Source: Bacteroidia bacterium (GTDB lineage Bacteria; Bacteroidota; Bacteroidia; Chitinophagales; Chitinophagaceae). Taken from it: DNA of 64,000 bases. Shown here one piece after another: positions 54,317 through 63,884 of the stretch (position 1 is its first letter; each line of letters starts with the position of its first letter). A program made the translations under genes and the position numbers. The notes under the pieces were generated by a model, which did no database searches, was not told where the DNA came from, and was given only the letters and a program-made list of their open reading frames with translations. The stretch is taken from contig JAUICZ010000007.1 of the NCBI GenBank assembly GCA_030429205.1, positions 25,343 through 89,342 of the forward strand, given 5' to 3'.

Positions 54317-55738
54317 ATGTTACACAAGACCAAAATCATAGCTACAGTAGGACCAGCTTCTAATACATACGATAAATTACTATCTCTTGTTCAGAAAGGG
54401 GTAAACGTATTTAGATTAAACTTTTCGCATGGTACGCACGAACAGCACGCAGAGGTTATTAAGCACATCCGAAAAATAAACGAAGACAACCCTTTTAATA
54501 TTGCTATACTGGCTGATTTACAGGGTCCGAAGCTAAGAGTAGGTGAAATAAAAGACAATGCGCTGGAATTAAAAGAGGGAGATGAAATATTCTTCACTAA
54601 TGAGAAAACAATAGGTACTCACGATAATATCTATATATCCTATCCCAACTTCCATAACGATGTGAAAGTGGGCGAATATATTCTACTGGATGATGGTAAA
54701 ATAGAAGTAAAAGTAGTTGAGGTAACACCCGACCAAAAAGTTAAAGCTGTAGTTGAGACCGCCGGTGTTCTATCATCCCGTAAAGGAGTTAACCTTCCTG
54801 ACACCAAAATATCACTGCCGTCTCTCTCTAAGAAAGATCTTAATGACCTTGATTTTATTGTGTCTCAAAATATAGGCTGGGTAGCACTTTCATTCGTAAG
54901 AAAACCCGAAGACATTGTTCATTTAAGAACTATTCTTAAAGAAAAAAATAGCCATGCTAAGATCATAGCGAAAATAGAGAAGCCTGAAGCGCTGGAGCAT
55001 TTAAGGGAGATCATTCTGGCGAGTGACGCCGTAATGGTTGCCAGAGGAGACCTTGGTGTAGAGCTTCCATTGGAGCAAATACCAATGATACAGAAGAACA
55101 TCATCAGAAAGTGTATACACAGAGCTAAGCCGGTGATCATCGCTACCCAAATGATGGAAAGTATGATTGACCGTACTCGCCCCAACCGTAGCGAGATAAC
55201 TGATGTTGCTAATGCTGTTTTAGAAGGAGCTGACGCAGTAATGCTAAGTGGAGAAACAGCAATGGGACAATACCCTGAACTGGTAATCGAAACCATGGTA
55301 AGTATCATACAAGAGGTTGAAAAAGAAGAAATTATATACAATAGAAACCTAACACCGCAACCACACTCACCATCTTTCTTAAGCGATGCACTTTGCTACA
55401 ATGCTTGCGAAATGGCTAAAGATGTAAAAGCGAATGCCTTAATAGGGATGACGCAATCCGGATACACAGGCTTCATGTTGTCTAGCTTTCGCCCACGCTC
55501 ACCATTATACATCTTCACAAAAACGGAATCCTTAGTTAACCAATTAAGCTTGAGCTGGGGAGTACAGGCATTTTATTATGTGCATGGTGTAGACTTAGAT
55601 ACCATATTTGACGAACAAGTTGATATCCTTAAAGACAAGGGGCTTTTAAACTCTGGTGATATCATTGTCAATACCGGTAGTATACCTGTTGAAGAACAAT
55701 TGCCTACTAATATGTTGAAGATATCCAGAGCGAAATAA
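54317..55738 (+). CDS. pyk: Pyruvate kinase
   Basis: Final step of glycolysis, phosphoenolpyruvate plus ADP to pyruvate plus ATP. 473 residues: TKIIATVGPASNTYDKL, RLNFSHGTHEQHAE, the active-site lysine region KIIAKIEKPEAL, GDLGVELPLEQIP, and MLSGETAMGQYP. The C-terminal regulatory domain is present. Divergent from atpG; the 268-nt gap between them has a good -7 for atpG but only weak candidates for pyk (for example TATCTTTTG near 54210). Confidence 0.97.
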   Translation: MLHKTKIIATVGPASNTYDKLLSLVQKGVNVFRLNFSHGTHEQHAEVIKHIRKINEDNPFNIAILADLQGPKLRVGEIKDNALELKEGDEIFFTNEKTIGTHDNIYISYPNFHNDVKVGEYILLDDGKIEVKVVEVTPDQKVKAVVETAGVLSSRKGVNLPDTKISLPSLSKKDLNDLDFIVSQNIGWVALSFVRKPEDIVHLRTILKEKNSHAKIIAKIEKPEALEHLREIILASDAVMVARGDLGVELPLEQIPMIQKNIIRKCIHRAKPVIIATQMMESMIDRTRPNRSEITDVANAVLEGADAVMLSGETAMGQYPELVIETMVSIIQEVEKEEIIYNRNLTPQPHSPSFLSDALCYNACEMAKDVKANALIGMTQSGYTGFMLSSFRPRSPLYIFTKTESLVNQLSLSWGVQAFYYVHGVDLDTIFDEQVDILKDKGLLNSGDIIVNTGSIPVEEQLPTNMLKISRAK

Positions 55739-55743
55739 GATTC

Positions 55744-56589
55744 TTAGTTAACAAACATATTGTCTATTAATCTTATACTGCCTATACTAGCTACTATTAA
55801 GGCTACCATTTTTCTATTGTCGTCATATTCATCCAGCAATGTCAGGTCGGCAGCATCTGCCAGTGCTACATATTCAGGAGTAAAACCTTTTTCTTTTAAT
55901 ATATCCCGGCACTCTTTCTCTACAATTGAGAATCGTTCAATACCTTTTTTTGTTTTTATAGAAACCAGACATTGATACAACAAGTTTGCCACTGCCCTCT
56001 GTGCCGGCAATAACCTTCTATTCCTTGAGCTCATGGCCAAACCATCATCTTCTCTTTGAGTGGCACATATAACAATTTCAGGTTTTAAATCTATTTGTGC
56101 TACCAGACTTTTTAGAACCATACATTGCTGATAGTCTTTTTGCCCTAAAAACAACGTATCCGGCTGCACCATATCTAACAACCGAGCAACAACCTGTCCT
56201 ACCCCTTTAAAGTGACCTTGCCTATATTTACCTTCTAATATTGTCTCTAAATAACCAAAATCATACGTCGGGGTATTATCAATACCTTTAGGATAAACCT
56301 CTTCTACACCGGGTAGAAAAAGCACATCACACCCTGCTTCTGTCAATAACAAAATGTCGTTAGAAGTATCTACAGGATATTTTTCATAATCTTCTTTATC
56401 ATTAAACTGTGTAGGGTTAACAAAAATGCTTACTACAGAACAATCACACTGGTTTTGAGCCTCTTTCAGTAAAGACAAGTGCCCTTTATGCAATGCACCC
56501 ATGGTTGGAACAAAGCCAACCAAACCACCTTTCGAACTGATATTCAACAGATAACGCTTTAGATCTTTTTCTCTTTTAAATACAACCAT
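55744..56589 (-). CDS. panC: Pantothenate synthetase
   Basis: Joins pantoate and beta-alanine with ATP, last step of vitamin B5 synthesis. 281 residues. Visible: the HIGH-type motif VPTMGALHKGHLSLL, VSIFVNPTQFN, LFLGQKDYQQCMVLK and the KMSKS-like MSSRNRRL. No panB or panD is adjacent. Convergent with pyk (5 nt apart) and divergent from the glycogen-synthase-like gene, an arrangement found in other Bacteroidota. Confidence 0.96.
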   Translation of the reverse strand: MVVFKREKDLKRYLLNISSKGGLVGFVPTMGALHKGHLSLLKEAQNQCDCSVVSIFVNPTQFNDKEDYEKYPVDTSNDILLLTEAGCDVLFLPGVEEVYPKGIDNTPTYDFGYLETILEGKYRQGHFKGVGQVVARLLDMVQPDTLFLGQKDYQQCMVLKSLVAQIDLKPEIVICATQREDDGLAMSSRNRRLLPAQRAVANLLYQCLVSIKTKKGIERFSIVEKECRDILKEKGFTPEYVALADAADLTLLDEYDDNRKMVALIVASIGSIRLIDNMFVN

Positions 56590-56642
56590 GCTACAAAACC
56601 ACGTTTAACGTGCAAAGTAAAGCGTGTAAATTAATATTTTCG

Positions 56643-56650
56643 TAATTTTG
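56643..56650 (+). promoter_or_regulatory. -7 element of the glycogen-synthase-like gene
   Basis: TAATTTTG followed by CAAT, a full TAnnTTTGCA match, leaving a leader of about 50 nt before the ATG at 56707. The minus-strand panC promoter should lie in the same 117-nt gap; TTACTTTGCA there is one mismatch off. Confidence 0.55.
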
Positions 56651-56706
56651 CAATCTATTTCTAGCAATTCATATTGTTCTTTTTTAAATAAATCTAATTA
56701 ATAAGC

Positions 56707-57531
56707 ATGTCCCAAGACAAAAAGCGCGTCTTAATTATTGCCAACGAATTATCTCCATATACAGAATTTGGCGATTTTGCCAAGATCTTAAATAGCCTGG
56801 CAGTAAAAACATTCGATAGTGGTATGGAAGTTAGGGTAATTATGCCCCGCTTTGGTACTATAAACGAACGCCGCCATCGCCTACACGAAGTAGTTCGATT
56901 GTCTGGTATTAACATAATTATAGATAAGGATGACTACCCTTTGATCATAAAGGTGGCATCTTTACCTAGTGCACGCTTGCAGGTATACTTCATGGATAAT
57001 GAAGATTACTTCAAACGTAAGTTCGTTTTCAATGACGATAAAGGAAAATTTTACGATGATAATGCGGAACGCATGATCTTCTTCTGTAAAAGTGCATTAG
57101 AAACTGTCAAGAAATTTGGCTGGCCTCCGGATATCATTCACTGTCATGGCTGGATGACTTCTCTTGTTCCTTTATATTTAAAAACTGCATACAAAAAGGA
57201 GCCTGTATTTAACTATTCTAAAGTTGTGTACACTGCTCAAAACGATCAGTTTAAAGAAAAATTCGACGAGGATTTCATCAGAAAAGCTACTATAAGTACA
57301 GATATCAAAGAAAAAGATTTAGAGCTTTACAAAGGTGGAGACAACCTGTCTTTGACATTAGGAGCAAGTAAAAATGCTGATGTAGTGATACATGGCGATG
57401 CTAACCTTAATGACGAAATAGTAAAAGCTGTTAAACCTAGCAGATATAAAAAAGTAGTGAAGTATAACGAAAGCTGGACAGAAGATGCTACTCCTTTACT
57501 AGACCTGTACAAAAGCTTAACAGAGTCTTAA
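56707..57531 (+). CDS. Single-domain glycogen/starch-synthase-like protein
   Basis: A 274-residue protein equal to the N-terminal Rossmann half of a GT5 glycogen/starch synthase: VLIIANELSPYTEFGDFAKI, MEVRVIMPRFGTINERRHRL, PPDIIHCHGWMTSLVPLYL. It ends there, without the C-terminal nucleotide-binding half. Bacteroidota genomes commonly have such a short version between panC and DUF4270/glmS genes, so it is probably not a truncation. A complete transferase reaction seems unlikely from one domain. Role unknown. Confidence 0.8.
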   Translation: MSQDKKRVLIIANELSPYTEFGDFAKILNSLAVKTFDSGMEVRVIMPRFGTINERRHRLHEVVRLSGINIIIDKDDYPLIIKVASLPSARLQVYFMDNEDYFKRKFVFNDDKGKFYDDNAERMIFFCKSALETVKKFGWPPDIIHCHGWMTSLVPLYLKTAYKKEPVFNYSKVVYTAQNDQFKEKFDEDFIRKATISTDIKEKDLELYKGGDNLSLTLGASKNADVVIHGDANLNDEIVKAVKPSRYKKVVKYNESWTEDATPLLDLYKSLTES

Positions 57532-57567
57532 GGAAACATTTATCACCTTCGTACAAAATTCAAACCT

Positions 57568-58989
57568 TTGAAAAAGAACAGCTTATTAATAGCTACTCTC
57601 TTTGCAGGTAGTATTGCATTGATGTTTAGTAGTTGTAGAGAAGATGCTATTGTAAAAGCTAGTATCGCACCTGGTAATAATGTACTAAATACAGATACAT
57701 TGGGCGATACAGTAACGGTAATTACCAAGACAGGGTTCATTGAAAAACTAAATACCAGTGAAAAACAATCTGGATTACGTGTTATACATGGGCTGGGAAC
57801 AGTTGTCGATCCATACTTTGGCAGAACAAATGCAGGTATCGCTTTTCAGGTAATTCCGGCAGTTACCAGTGGTTTCTCTTTTACAGGTGGCAATGCATAT
57901 ACAATAGACTCTGCAGTACTTATACTACCGTATGCAGGCTTTTCATGGGGTAATTATGGCGATCCTGAAGAACAAAAACTAAGAGTATACGAGCTGACAG
58001 AACAACTGAGTATTGACCAAGAGTACTATAGTAACCAGGTTGTTGGCATTAACAGATCTAACCCCATCAGTGATTTACAATCTATAGATTTCAAAGCCAA
58101 GCTTGATAGTGAGCCCATTTTAGGTACTGGTGATACTACAGATAGCAAACACTTACGCATTCCTTTAAACCAAGCCTTTATAGATAAGTTTGACAATGAA
58201 GTAAGGAATAATAAAGATGTAAGCTTTGCCTCAGAGTCTGCCTTCCTTAATTTTCTAAAAGGCATATATATAGAACCAGATACTAATCAGAATACTGACT
58301 TGCTGTCTTATTTCTATCTTGATGGTAACTCTAACTATAACAGAGCTGCTATTGCTTTTTACTACAGAGAAGATGGAGACAATACAACAAAAACAGCATT
58401 CTTTAACTACGTTAGAGATAAAACAGCCAACTACAACTGGATTGGACGCAACTATACAGGAAGACCTGCACAGGACTTAATTAATAACTATAACAACACT
58501 ATTAATAAATCTGACGACACTATTGTGCTTCAAAATGAGCCGGGTGCAGTATTAGACATCAGGATGCCTTACCTCAGCAATTTGCCGCAAGTAACCATTG
58601 TAAAGGCAGAGATAGTTATTACACAAGTTAAAACTGGTAATAATGCTGATACAATGTTGACTCCTAACCGTATCACCCCTAGGGGTGTAGACGAGAATGG
58701 CGAAGAGTACACAATAGCTGATTATGACGTGTCAAATGTTTCAGCAGCTATTGACTTTGTAGATGGTAATAAACTGAGTGAGAAAGACCAGTTTAATAAC
58801 GATATAATAAGATATAGAATTAATGTACCTAAAGAGGTGCAAAAGATTATAAATGGTGAACGCAAAGAGTTACATTTGCGTATAAAGGGTGCCAAAGGCT
58901 ATCCGGCAGCATACAGGCTGGTAGCAGGCGGAAGAACCCATAGCAATTACAAAGTTCAACTGAACATTGTTTATTCAAAACCAGACTAA
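57568..58989 (+). CDS. DUF4270 family lipoprotein
   Basis: A 473-residue lipoprotein: signal peptide ending MFSSC (lipidated Cys near residue 23), then a beta-rich body with TVITKTGFIEKLNTSEKQSG, YAGFSWGNYGDPEEQKLRVY and a C-terminal ELHLRIKGAKGYPAAYRLV. The order glycogen-synthase-like, DUF4270, glmS is conserved in the phylum. Translation starts at TTG 57568, because the next Met is inside the signal peptide. Function unknown; outer-membrane anchored. Confidence 0.8.
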   Translation: MKKNSLLIATLFAGSIALMFSSCREDAIVKASIAPGNNVLNTDTLGDTVTVITKTGFIEKLNTSEKQSGLRVIHGLGTVVDPYFGRTNAGIAFQVIPAVTSGFSFTGGNAYTIDSAVLILPYAGFSWGNYGDPEEQKLRVYELTEQLSIDQEYYSNQVVGINRSNPISDLQSIDFKAKLDSEPILGTGDTTDSKHLRIPLNQAFIDKFDNEVRNNKDVSFASESAFLNFLKGIYIEPDTNQNTDLLSYFYLDGNSNYNRAAIAFYYREDGDNTTKTAFFNYVRDKTANYNWIGRNYTGRPAQDLINNYNNTINKSDDTIVLQNEPGAVLDIRMPYLSNLPQVTIVKAEIVITQVKTGNNADTMLTPNRITPRGVDENGEEYTIADYDVSNVSAAIDFVDGNKLSEKDQFNNDIIRYRINVPKEVQKIINGERKELHLRIKGAKGYPAAYRLVAGGRTHSNYKVQLNIVYSKPD

Positions 58990-59001
58990 AAACATAAGTT
59001 T

Positions 59002-60840
59002 ATGTGCGGTATAGTAGGCTATATTGGCAAAAACGATGCGTTCCCAATACTAATTAAAGGCCTTAAAAGGCTAGAATATCGTGGCTATGATAGTGCCGGT
59101 GTGGCATTATTGAATGGAGACCTTACGGTATATAAAAAAGCCGGCAAGGTTAGCGAGCTAGAGAAAATAACCGGAGGCGAAAATCTGACAGCTACAATTG
59201 GTATCGGCCATACCAGATGGGCAACCCATGGAGAGCCTAATGACACAAACGCTCACCCGCACATTTCACAATCCGGAGATCTTGCTATCATCCATAACGG
59301 TATAATTGAGAACTACGCATCTATTAAAGCTGAGCTTCAAAAGCGTGGTTATAAATTCAACTCTGATACCGATACTGAAGTTCTGGTAAACCTTATTGAA
59401 GAAGTAAGGAAAAAAGACTTTCCAAATTTAGAAGACGCAGTACGTGTAGCATTAAACCAGGTAGTAGGTGCGTATGCTATTGTTGTGATAGACAAAACAA
59501 ACCCCGACCAGTTAATAGCGGCACGTAAAGGCAGCCCACTGGTTATTGGAATTGGTAAAGGCGAATTCTTTATAGCATCTGATGCTTCTCCTATTATAGA
59601 ATACACAAAAAACGTAATATACTTAGACGATCAAGAATACGGTGTAATCAATCGTGATGGTACGTATCTGATCAAAACTTTAGGCAATGTCCAAAAAACA
59701 CCTGCTATTCAAGAGCTGGAAATGAGCCTTGAAATGATAGAGAAAGGTGGATTTGACAACTTTATGCTTAAGGAAATATATGAGCAACCTAAGGTAATCG
59801 CAGACTGCTTAAGAGGGCGAATGAACGCTTCTCAGGGATGGATAAAGTTAGGTGGACTTTCTGAGTATATTAACCGAATAGAACACGCAAAAAGATTCCT
59901 GATAACCGCTTGCGGAACTTCTTGGCATAGCGGTCTTATAGGAGAATATCTAATAGAAGACCTTGCCAGAGTACCTGTTGAGGTAGAATACGCTTCAGAG
60001 TTCAGATACAGGAATCCTATTATTAATGAGAATGATGTGCTTATGGCCATCTCTCAATCAGGCGAAACTGCAGACACTTTAGCAGCAATAGAGCTGGCTA
60101 AAGAAAGAAGGGCGCTTATATATGGTATCTGTAATGTAATAGGATCGTCAATAGCCCGTGTATCACATGCAGGTTCATATACACATGCCGGACCTGAAAT
60201 AGGTGTTGCATCTACTAAAGCTTTCTCTACTCAAATAACTATTCTTACATTGATTGCGTTGCAAATGGCACAAGAGAAGGGAACCATCTCTACGTCAAAA
60301 CTTCGCGAAATATTATACGAGCTTGAGAATATACCTAAGAAAATCGAAGAAGTACTGAAGCTTGATGATCAGATAAAAGAGTTGGCTGCGCAATACAAAG
60401 ACGCGAAAAACTTCTTATATCTAGGTAGAGGTTACAACTTCCCTGTAGCGCTTGAGGGTGCATTAAAGCTGAAAGAGATTTCTTATATACACGCAGAAGG
60501 ATATCCTGCTGCAGAAATGAAGCACGGACCGATTGCATTGATTGACGAAGAAATGCCTGTAGTATTTCTTGCAACCAACCAAAGCGCTTACGAAAAGATA
60601 GTATCAAACGTACAAGAGGTTAAGGCACGTAAAGGTCGTATTATAGCCGTTGTACACAAAGGAGATACTACCCTTAAACAACTTGCTGACCACGTTATAG
60701 AAGTTCCTGAAACAGAGGAAATTCTTTCGCCTTTGATCAGTATTGTGCCATTACAACTTCTGGCGTATCATATTGCAATCCTACGTGGTTGTAATGTTGA
60801 CCAGCCTAGAAACTTGGCAAAGTCGGTTACTGTAGAATAA
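59002..60840 (+). CDS. glmS: Glutamine-fructose-6-phosphate aminotransferase
   Basis: First committed step to UDP-GlcNAc for peptidoglycan and polysaccharides. 612 residues: N-terminal glutaminase starting MCGIVGYIG (Cys2) with YRGYDSAGVA and HTRWATHG, then two SIS domains with ACGTSWHSGLIGEYL, SQSGETADTLAA and AEMKHGPIALI, and the conserved end RNLAKSVTVE. Twelve nt after the DUF4270 gene, so likely one transcript. There is no room for a glmS ribozyme upstream. Confidence 0.98.
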   Translation: MCGIVGYIGKNDAFPILIKGLKRLEYRGYDSAGVALLNGDLTVYKKAGKVSELEKITGGENLTATIGIGHTRWATHGEPNDTNAHPHISQSGDLAIIHNGIIENYASIKAELQKRGYKFNSDTDTEVLVNLIEEVRKKDFPNLEDAVRVALNQVVGAYAIVVIDKTNPDQLIAARKGSPLVIGIGKGEFFIASDASPIIEYTKNVIYLDDQEYGVINRDGTYLIKTLGNVQKTPAIQELEMSLEMIEKGGFDNFMLKEIYEQPKVIADCLRGRMNASQGWIKLGGLSEYINRIEHAKRFLITACGTSWHSGLIGEYLIEDLARVPVEVEYASEFRYRNPIINENDVLMAISQSGETADTLAAIELAKERRALIYGICNVIGSSIARVSHAGSYTHAGPEIGVASTKAFSTQITILTLIALQMAQEKGTISTSKLREILYELENIPKKIEEVLKLDDQIKELAAQYKDAKNFLYLGRGYNFPVALEGALKLKEISYIHAEGYPAAEMKHGPIALIDEEMPVVFLATNQSAYEKIVSNVQEVKARKGRIIAVVHKGDTTLKQLADHVIEVPETEEILSPLISIVPLQLLAYHIAILRGCNVDQPRNLAKSVTVE

Positions 60841-60885
60841 AAAATGATGCTATATTCGCATCTTAACTTTTAAAATTTTATTTGA

Positions 60886-62139
60886 ATGTCATATTTATTC
60901 ACTTCGGAAAGTGTATCTGAAGGACATCCTGATAAGGTAGCAGACCAAATATCAGATGCTCTTGTAGATAACTTTCTTGCATGGGACAAAAATTCTAAAA
61001 TTGCCTGCGAAACACTAGTAACAACCGGTCAGGTTGTTTTAGCTGGTGAGGTAAAATGTAATACTTATATTGATGCACCTACAATAGCTCGCGATGTAAT
61101 AGCTAACATTGGCTATACAAAAAGCGAATACATGTTTGAAGCTAACTCTTGCGGTGTTTTATCAGCTATTCACGAGCAATCTCCTGATATTAATCAAGGT
61201 GTAGACAGAAAGAAAAAAGAAGAACAAGGCGCCGGAGACCAGGGTATGATGTTTGGTTATGCTACTAGCGAAACCGACAACTATATGCCTCTTGCTCTTG
61301 ACATGTCTCACGCTTTATTAAAAGAGCTTGCAGCTATAAGAAAAGAGGGCAAAAAGATGAAATACCTTCGCCCTGATGCTAAAAGCCAGGTAACACTTGA
61401 ATACAGCGACGATAATAAGCCTGTACGTATAGATGCTATAGTTATCTCTACACAACACGATGACTTTGATACTGAAGCTAAGATGCTTGATCGCATCACA
61501 AAGGATATAAAGAGCATATTAGTACCTCGTCTTAAAAAGCGCTACCCACAGTACAAGCACCTATTCAACAATAAAATAGAGTACCACATCAACCCAACAG
61601 GTAAGTTTGTAATTGGCGGACCTCACGGTGATACAGGTCTTACCGGAAGAAAGATTATTGTTGATACTTACGGAGGTAAAGGTGCACACGGTGGCGGAGC
61701 CTTCTCCGGTAAAGATCCTAGCAAGGTAGACCGTTCTGCAGCTTATGCTACCAGACATATTGCTAAAAATCTTGTAGCAGCAGGTGTTTGCGAAGAGGTG
61801 TTAGTACAAGTTTCTTATGCTATTGGGGTTGCTAAGCCAATGGGTGTATATATAAACACTTATGGTAGTGCGAACGTAGACATGAGTGACGGACAAATAG
61901 CTAAAGTTGTTGAGAGCATATTTGATATGCGTCCTTACTACATAGAACAAAGATTGAAACTACGTCAACCTATGTATAGCGAATGTGCTGCATATGGTCA
62001 TATGGGACGTGTACCGGAGAAAGTATCAAAAACATTTACTAACGGAGAAGGAAAAACTAAGAAAGTGAATGTTGAGCTATTTACATGGGAAAAACTAGAT
62101 TATGTAAGCAAAGTAAAGAAAGCTTTCAAAATCAAATAA
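60886..62139 (+). CDS. metK: S-adenosylmethionine synthetase
   Basis: Makes S-adenosylmethionine from methionine and ATP. 417 residues. Visible: [20 protein letters not shown], the ATP-binding [32 protein letters not shown] and the flexible [19 protein letters not shown]. The last segment [12 protein letters not shown] is normal. A near -7 element (TAACTTTT) lies 15 nt upstream. Ends at a strong terminator. No SAM riboswitch is recognisable in the 45-nt gap. Confidence 0.98.
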   Translation: MSYLFTSESVSEGHPDKVADQISDALVDNFLAWDKNSKIACETLVTTGQVVLAGEVKCNTYIDAPTIARDVIANIGYTKSEYMFEANSCGVLSAIHEQSPDINQGVDRKKKEEQGAGDQGMMFGYATSETDNYMPLALDMSHALLKELAAIRKEGKKMKYLRPDAKSQVTLEYSDDNKPVRIDAIVISTQHDDFDTEAKMLDRITKDIKSILVPRLKKRYPQYKHLFNNKIEYHINPTGKFVIGGPHGDTGLTGRKIIVDTYGGKGAHGGGAFSGKDPSKVDRSAAYATRHIAKNLVAAGVCEEVLVQVSYAIGVAKPMGVYINTYGSANVDMSDGQIAKVVESIFDMRPYYIEQRLKLRQPMYSECAAYGHMGRVPEKVSKTFTNGEGKTKKVNVELFTWEKLDYVSKVKKAFKIK

Positions 62140-62152
62140 AATAATCTACTAC

Positions 62153-62188
62153 AAAAAAACAGCCTGATTATAATCAGGCTGTTTTTTT
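62153..62188 (+). terminator. Intrinsic terminator of metK
   Basis: A(7)-CAGCCTGATTA / TAATCAGGCTG-T(7): a perfect inverted repeat with flanking A and T tracts, 13 nt after the metK stop. Symmetrical, so it can stop both strands. Confidence 0.92.
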
Positions 62189-62224
62189 ATGTCTGCAATC
62201 CATTGTTCACCTTATCCATTCAAC

Positions 62225-62258
62225 AAAAAATAGCACTCTTTATCAAGAGTGCTATTTT
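62225..62258 (-). terminator. Intrinsic terminator of the GEVED-domain gene
   Basis: AAAATAGCACTCTT-TATC-AAGAGTGCTATTTT: a 14-bp perfect stem with a 4-nt loop. On the minus strand it is followed by TTGTTG after the T-rich stem end. Lies 19 nt after the stop of the convergent gene. Confidence 0.88.
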
Positions 62259-62277
62259 AAATTATGTCGTAAGGTTC

Positions 62278-63693
62278 TTATTTCTTAGTAACCTTCATTA
62301 CTTCGTTATGAATATCATCAGTATATCTAACTATATAAATGCCAGATGTTAGTTGATCAACATTGATAGTCATCTTATCACCTACAACAGATGTATTATA
62401 AACTACCTTACCGGTAACATCTATTATAGATACTTGTGCATGGTCTGCTCTATCTCCGTTAAGCTCTATATTTAGTTTATCATACATTGGGCTTGGGTAA
62501 GCATCCATAGAGAACACTCCAGAACCATACAATGAGTTTACAGATAAGTATTTTGTTGTTTTAAACGGAGCTTTACCCCACTCTGATAAAGGCGTTGGAT
62601 TACAACGGCTACGTACGTGTATAAAGTGTGTTGTTTTAGGTTGTAGCCCTTGCAGCAATACAGACGTACTGGTTGTATAAGTACCTTGTTGTGGAGGATC
62701 TGGTTGTGTACTTACAGCATACTCGTAACCATAGGCACTTTGTATAGGATCCCAACTAACATGTGTAGTAGTACTGGTAATATTTTTCACTGTTATATTC
62801 GGAATATAACAACATGGCGGTGTTGTAAATGAATCTTTTATCCATTTAGAAGTTTCCCAATTTCTTGAGATACCTGAAGAGTCACATACTAGTCTAACAA
62901 AAATGTAGTATTTAGTATCACACTGGAAAGTATCAACGTCTACACCATTTACAGTTGTATAAGTAAATCCATGTAAAGTATCATGTGGTGTTGTACTATC
63001 AGTCTTAATTAAGTATTCATACATCTCAGCATTCAGCTTAGGAGTCCAAGCGAAATCTGCTGACTTATAATCCAAGTTAGAGATAGATATAACATCAGGT
63101 GGAATACATGGGTTTATTACCTCGAAAGTATAATCCTCACACTCTCCATGGTTTGCATTAACAGAGTTAGCACAAGCTTGCGTATTTGGATCATATACAG
63201 GACCTGCAGATCCAAGTACAATACGCATCCTTAACAACCCTTCCTTCGCATAACCAGGAACTGTTATTTTGATCGTAACCTCATCTCCTGCACCTGTGTG
63301 CACATGATCTAAGGTTGTGTTTGGAGCAATATATTCTGTAGATGAAAAAGCTTTATCGTTATCCCAGTCAACATACACCCTAGTAATAGCAGAACCTACC
63401 GAAGTATTACTAGCTAACTTTACTTTTACATCAACACTCTTAAACGCTTCTTGCGTTACTTTCATTGATGTATAGTCTGAATACGACGTGGTAGAGTTGC
63501 CACAATAGGTGTTATTATTGGTAAAGTTATTGATACCACCTGTAGTACTTACACTTTGTATTGATGCATTTTGCGGACCACATCCATTTGCAAATGCAAC
63601 AGGACAGTACTGGGCATCAGCAGTTACTGCTGCGCCGGCGATAATACCTGTTAACAATAACCCTTTTAGTAGAGAGTAAGGATTTATCTTCAT
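62278..63693 (-). CDS. T9SS-exported GEVED/fibronectin-type-III protein
   Basis: About 471 residues: signal peptide (KGLLLTGIIAGAAVTADAQ), an N-terminal cysteine-containing part (YCPVAFANGCGPQNASIQSV), a GEVED-type domain with RVYVDWDNDKAFSSTEYI and HGECEDYTFEV, two Fn3-like modules (ISNLDYKSADFAWTP; NITSTTTHVSWDPIQSAYGY), and a C-terminal sorting domain (DAYPSPMYDKLNIEL to SGIYIVRYTDD). No protease motif is seen. The ATG at 63693 is preferred to a GTG two codons upstream. Probably a surface or matrix protein. Confidence 0.82.
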   Translation of the reverse strand: MKINPYSLLKGLLLTGIIAGAAVTADAQYCPVAFANGCGPQNASIQSVSTTGGINNFTNNNTYCGNSTTSYSDYTSMKVTQEAFKSVDVKVKLASNTSVGSAITRVYVDWDNDKAFSSTEYIAPNTTLDHVHTGAGDEVTIKITVPGYAKEGLLRMRIVLGSAGPVYDPNTQACANSVNANHGECEDYTFEVINPCIPPDVISISNLDYKSADFAWTPKLNAEMYEYLIKTDSTTPHDTLHGFTYTTVNGVDVDTFQCDTKYYIFVRLVCDSSGISRNWETSKWIKDSFTTPPCCYIPNITVKNITSTTTHVSWDPIQSAYGYEYAVSTQPDPPQQGTYTTSTSVLLQGLQPKTTHFIHVRSRCNPTPLSEWGKAPFKTTKYLSVNSLYGSGVFSMDAYPSPMYDKLNIELNGDRADHAQVSIIDVTGKVVYNTSVVGDKMTINVDQLTSGIYIVRYTDDIHNEVMKVTKK

Positions 63694-63830
63694 AATCACT
63701 TTTTTATAATAAAAGATTATAATGTATACTATTCGTATCTAAGTTTTAAAGTTAGTTAATGTTGCCAACTTTTAAAAGAAAACTTATAAATATTAAGACG
63801 GATATTTCTTGCTGTAGGTTAGGTAAAATA

Positions 63831-63862
63831 TTAAGCCGGCAGATTAAAATCCACCGGCTTAA
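63831..63862 (-). terminator. Probable terminator of the right-edge gene
   Basis: TTAAGCCGG...CCGGCTTAA with an inner GATT-AAA-ATC pairing, 22 nt after the stop of the truncated gene. No long U-tract. Confidence 0.65.
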
Positions 63863-63884
63863 CTATCAGTTAATAATACTTAGC

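Noticed and set aside
56707..57531. Frameshift or truncation of a full glycogen synthase
   Set aside because: The downstream DNA in other frames shows no C-terminal GT5 half; the next gene is the DUF4270 lipoprotein.
58990..59001. glmS ribozyme upstream of glmS
   Set aside because: Only 12 nt separate the DUF4270 stop from the glmS ATG.
60841..60885. SAM riboswitch before metK
   Set aside because: The 45-nt gap is too short and has no stem pattern.
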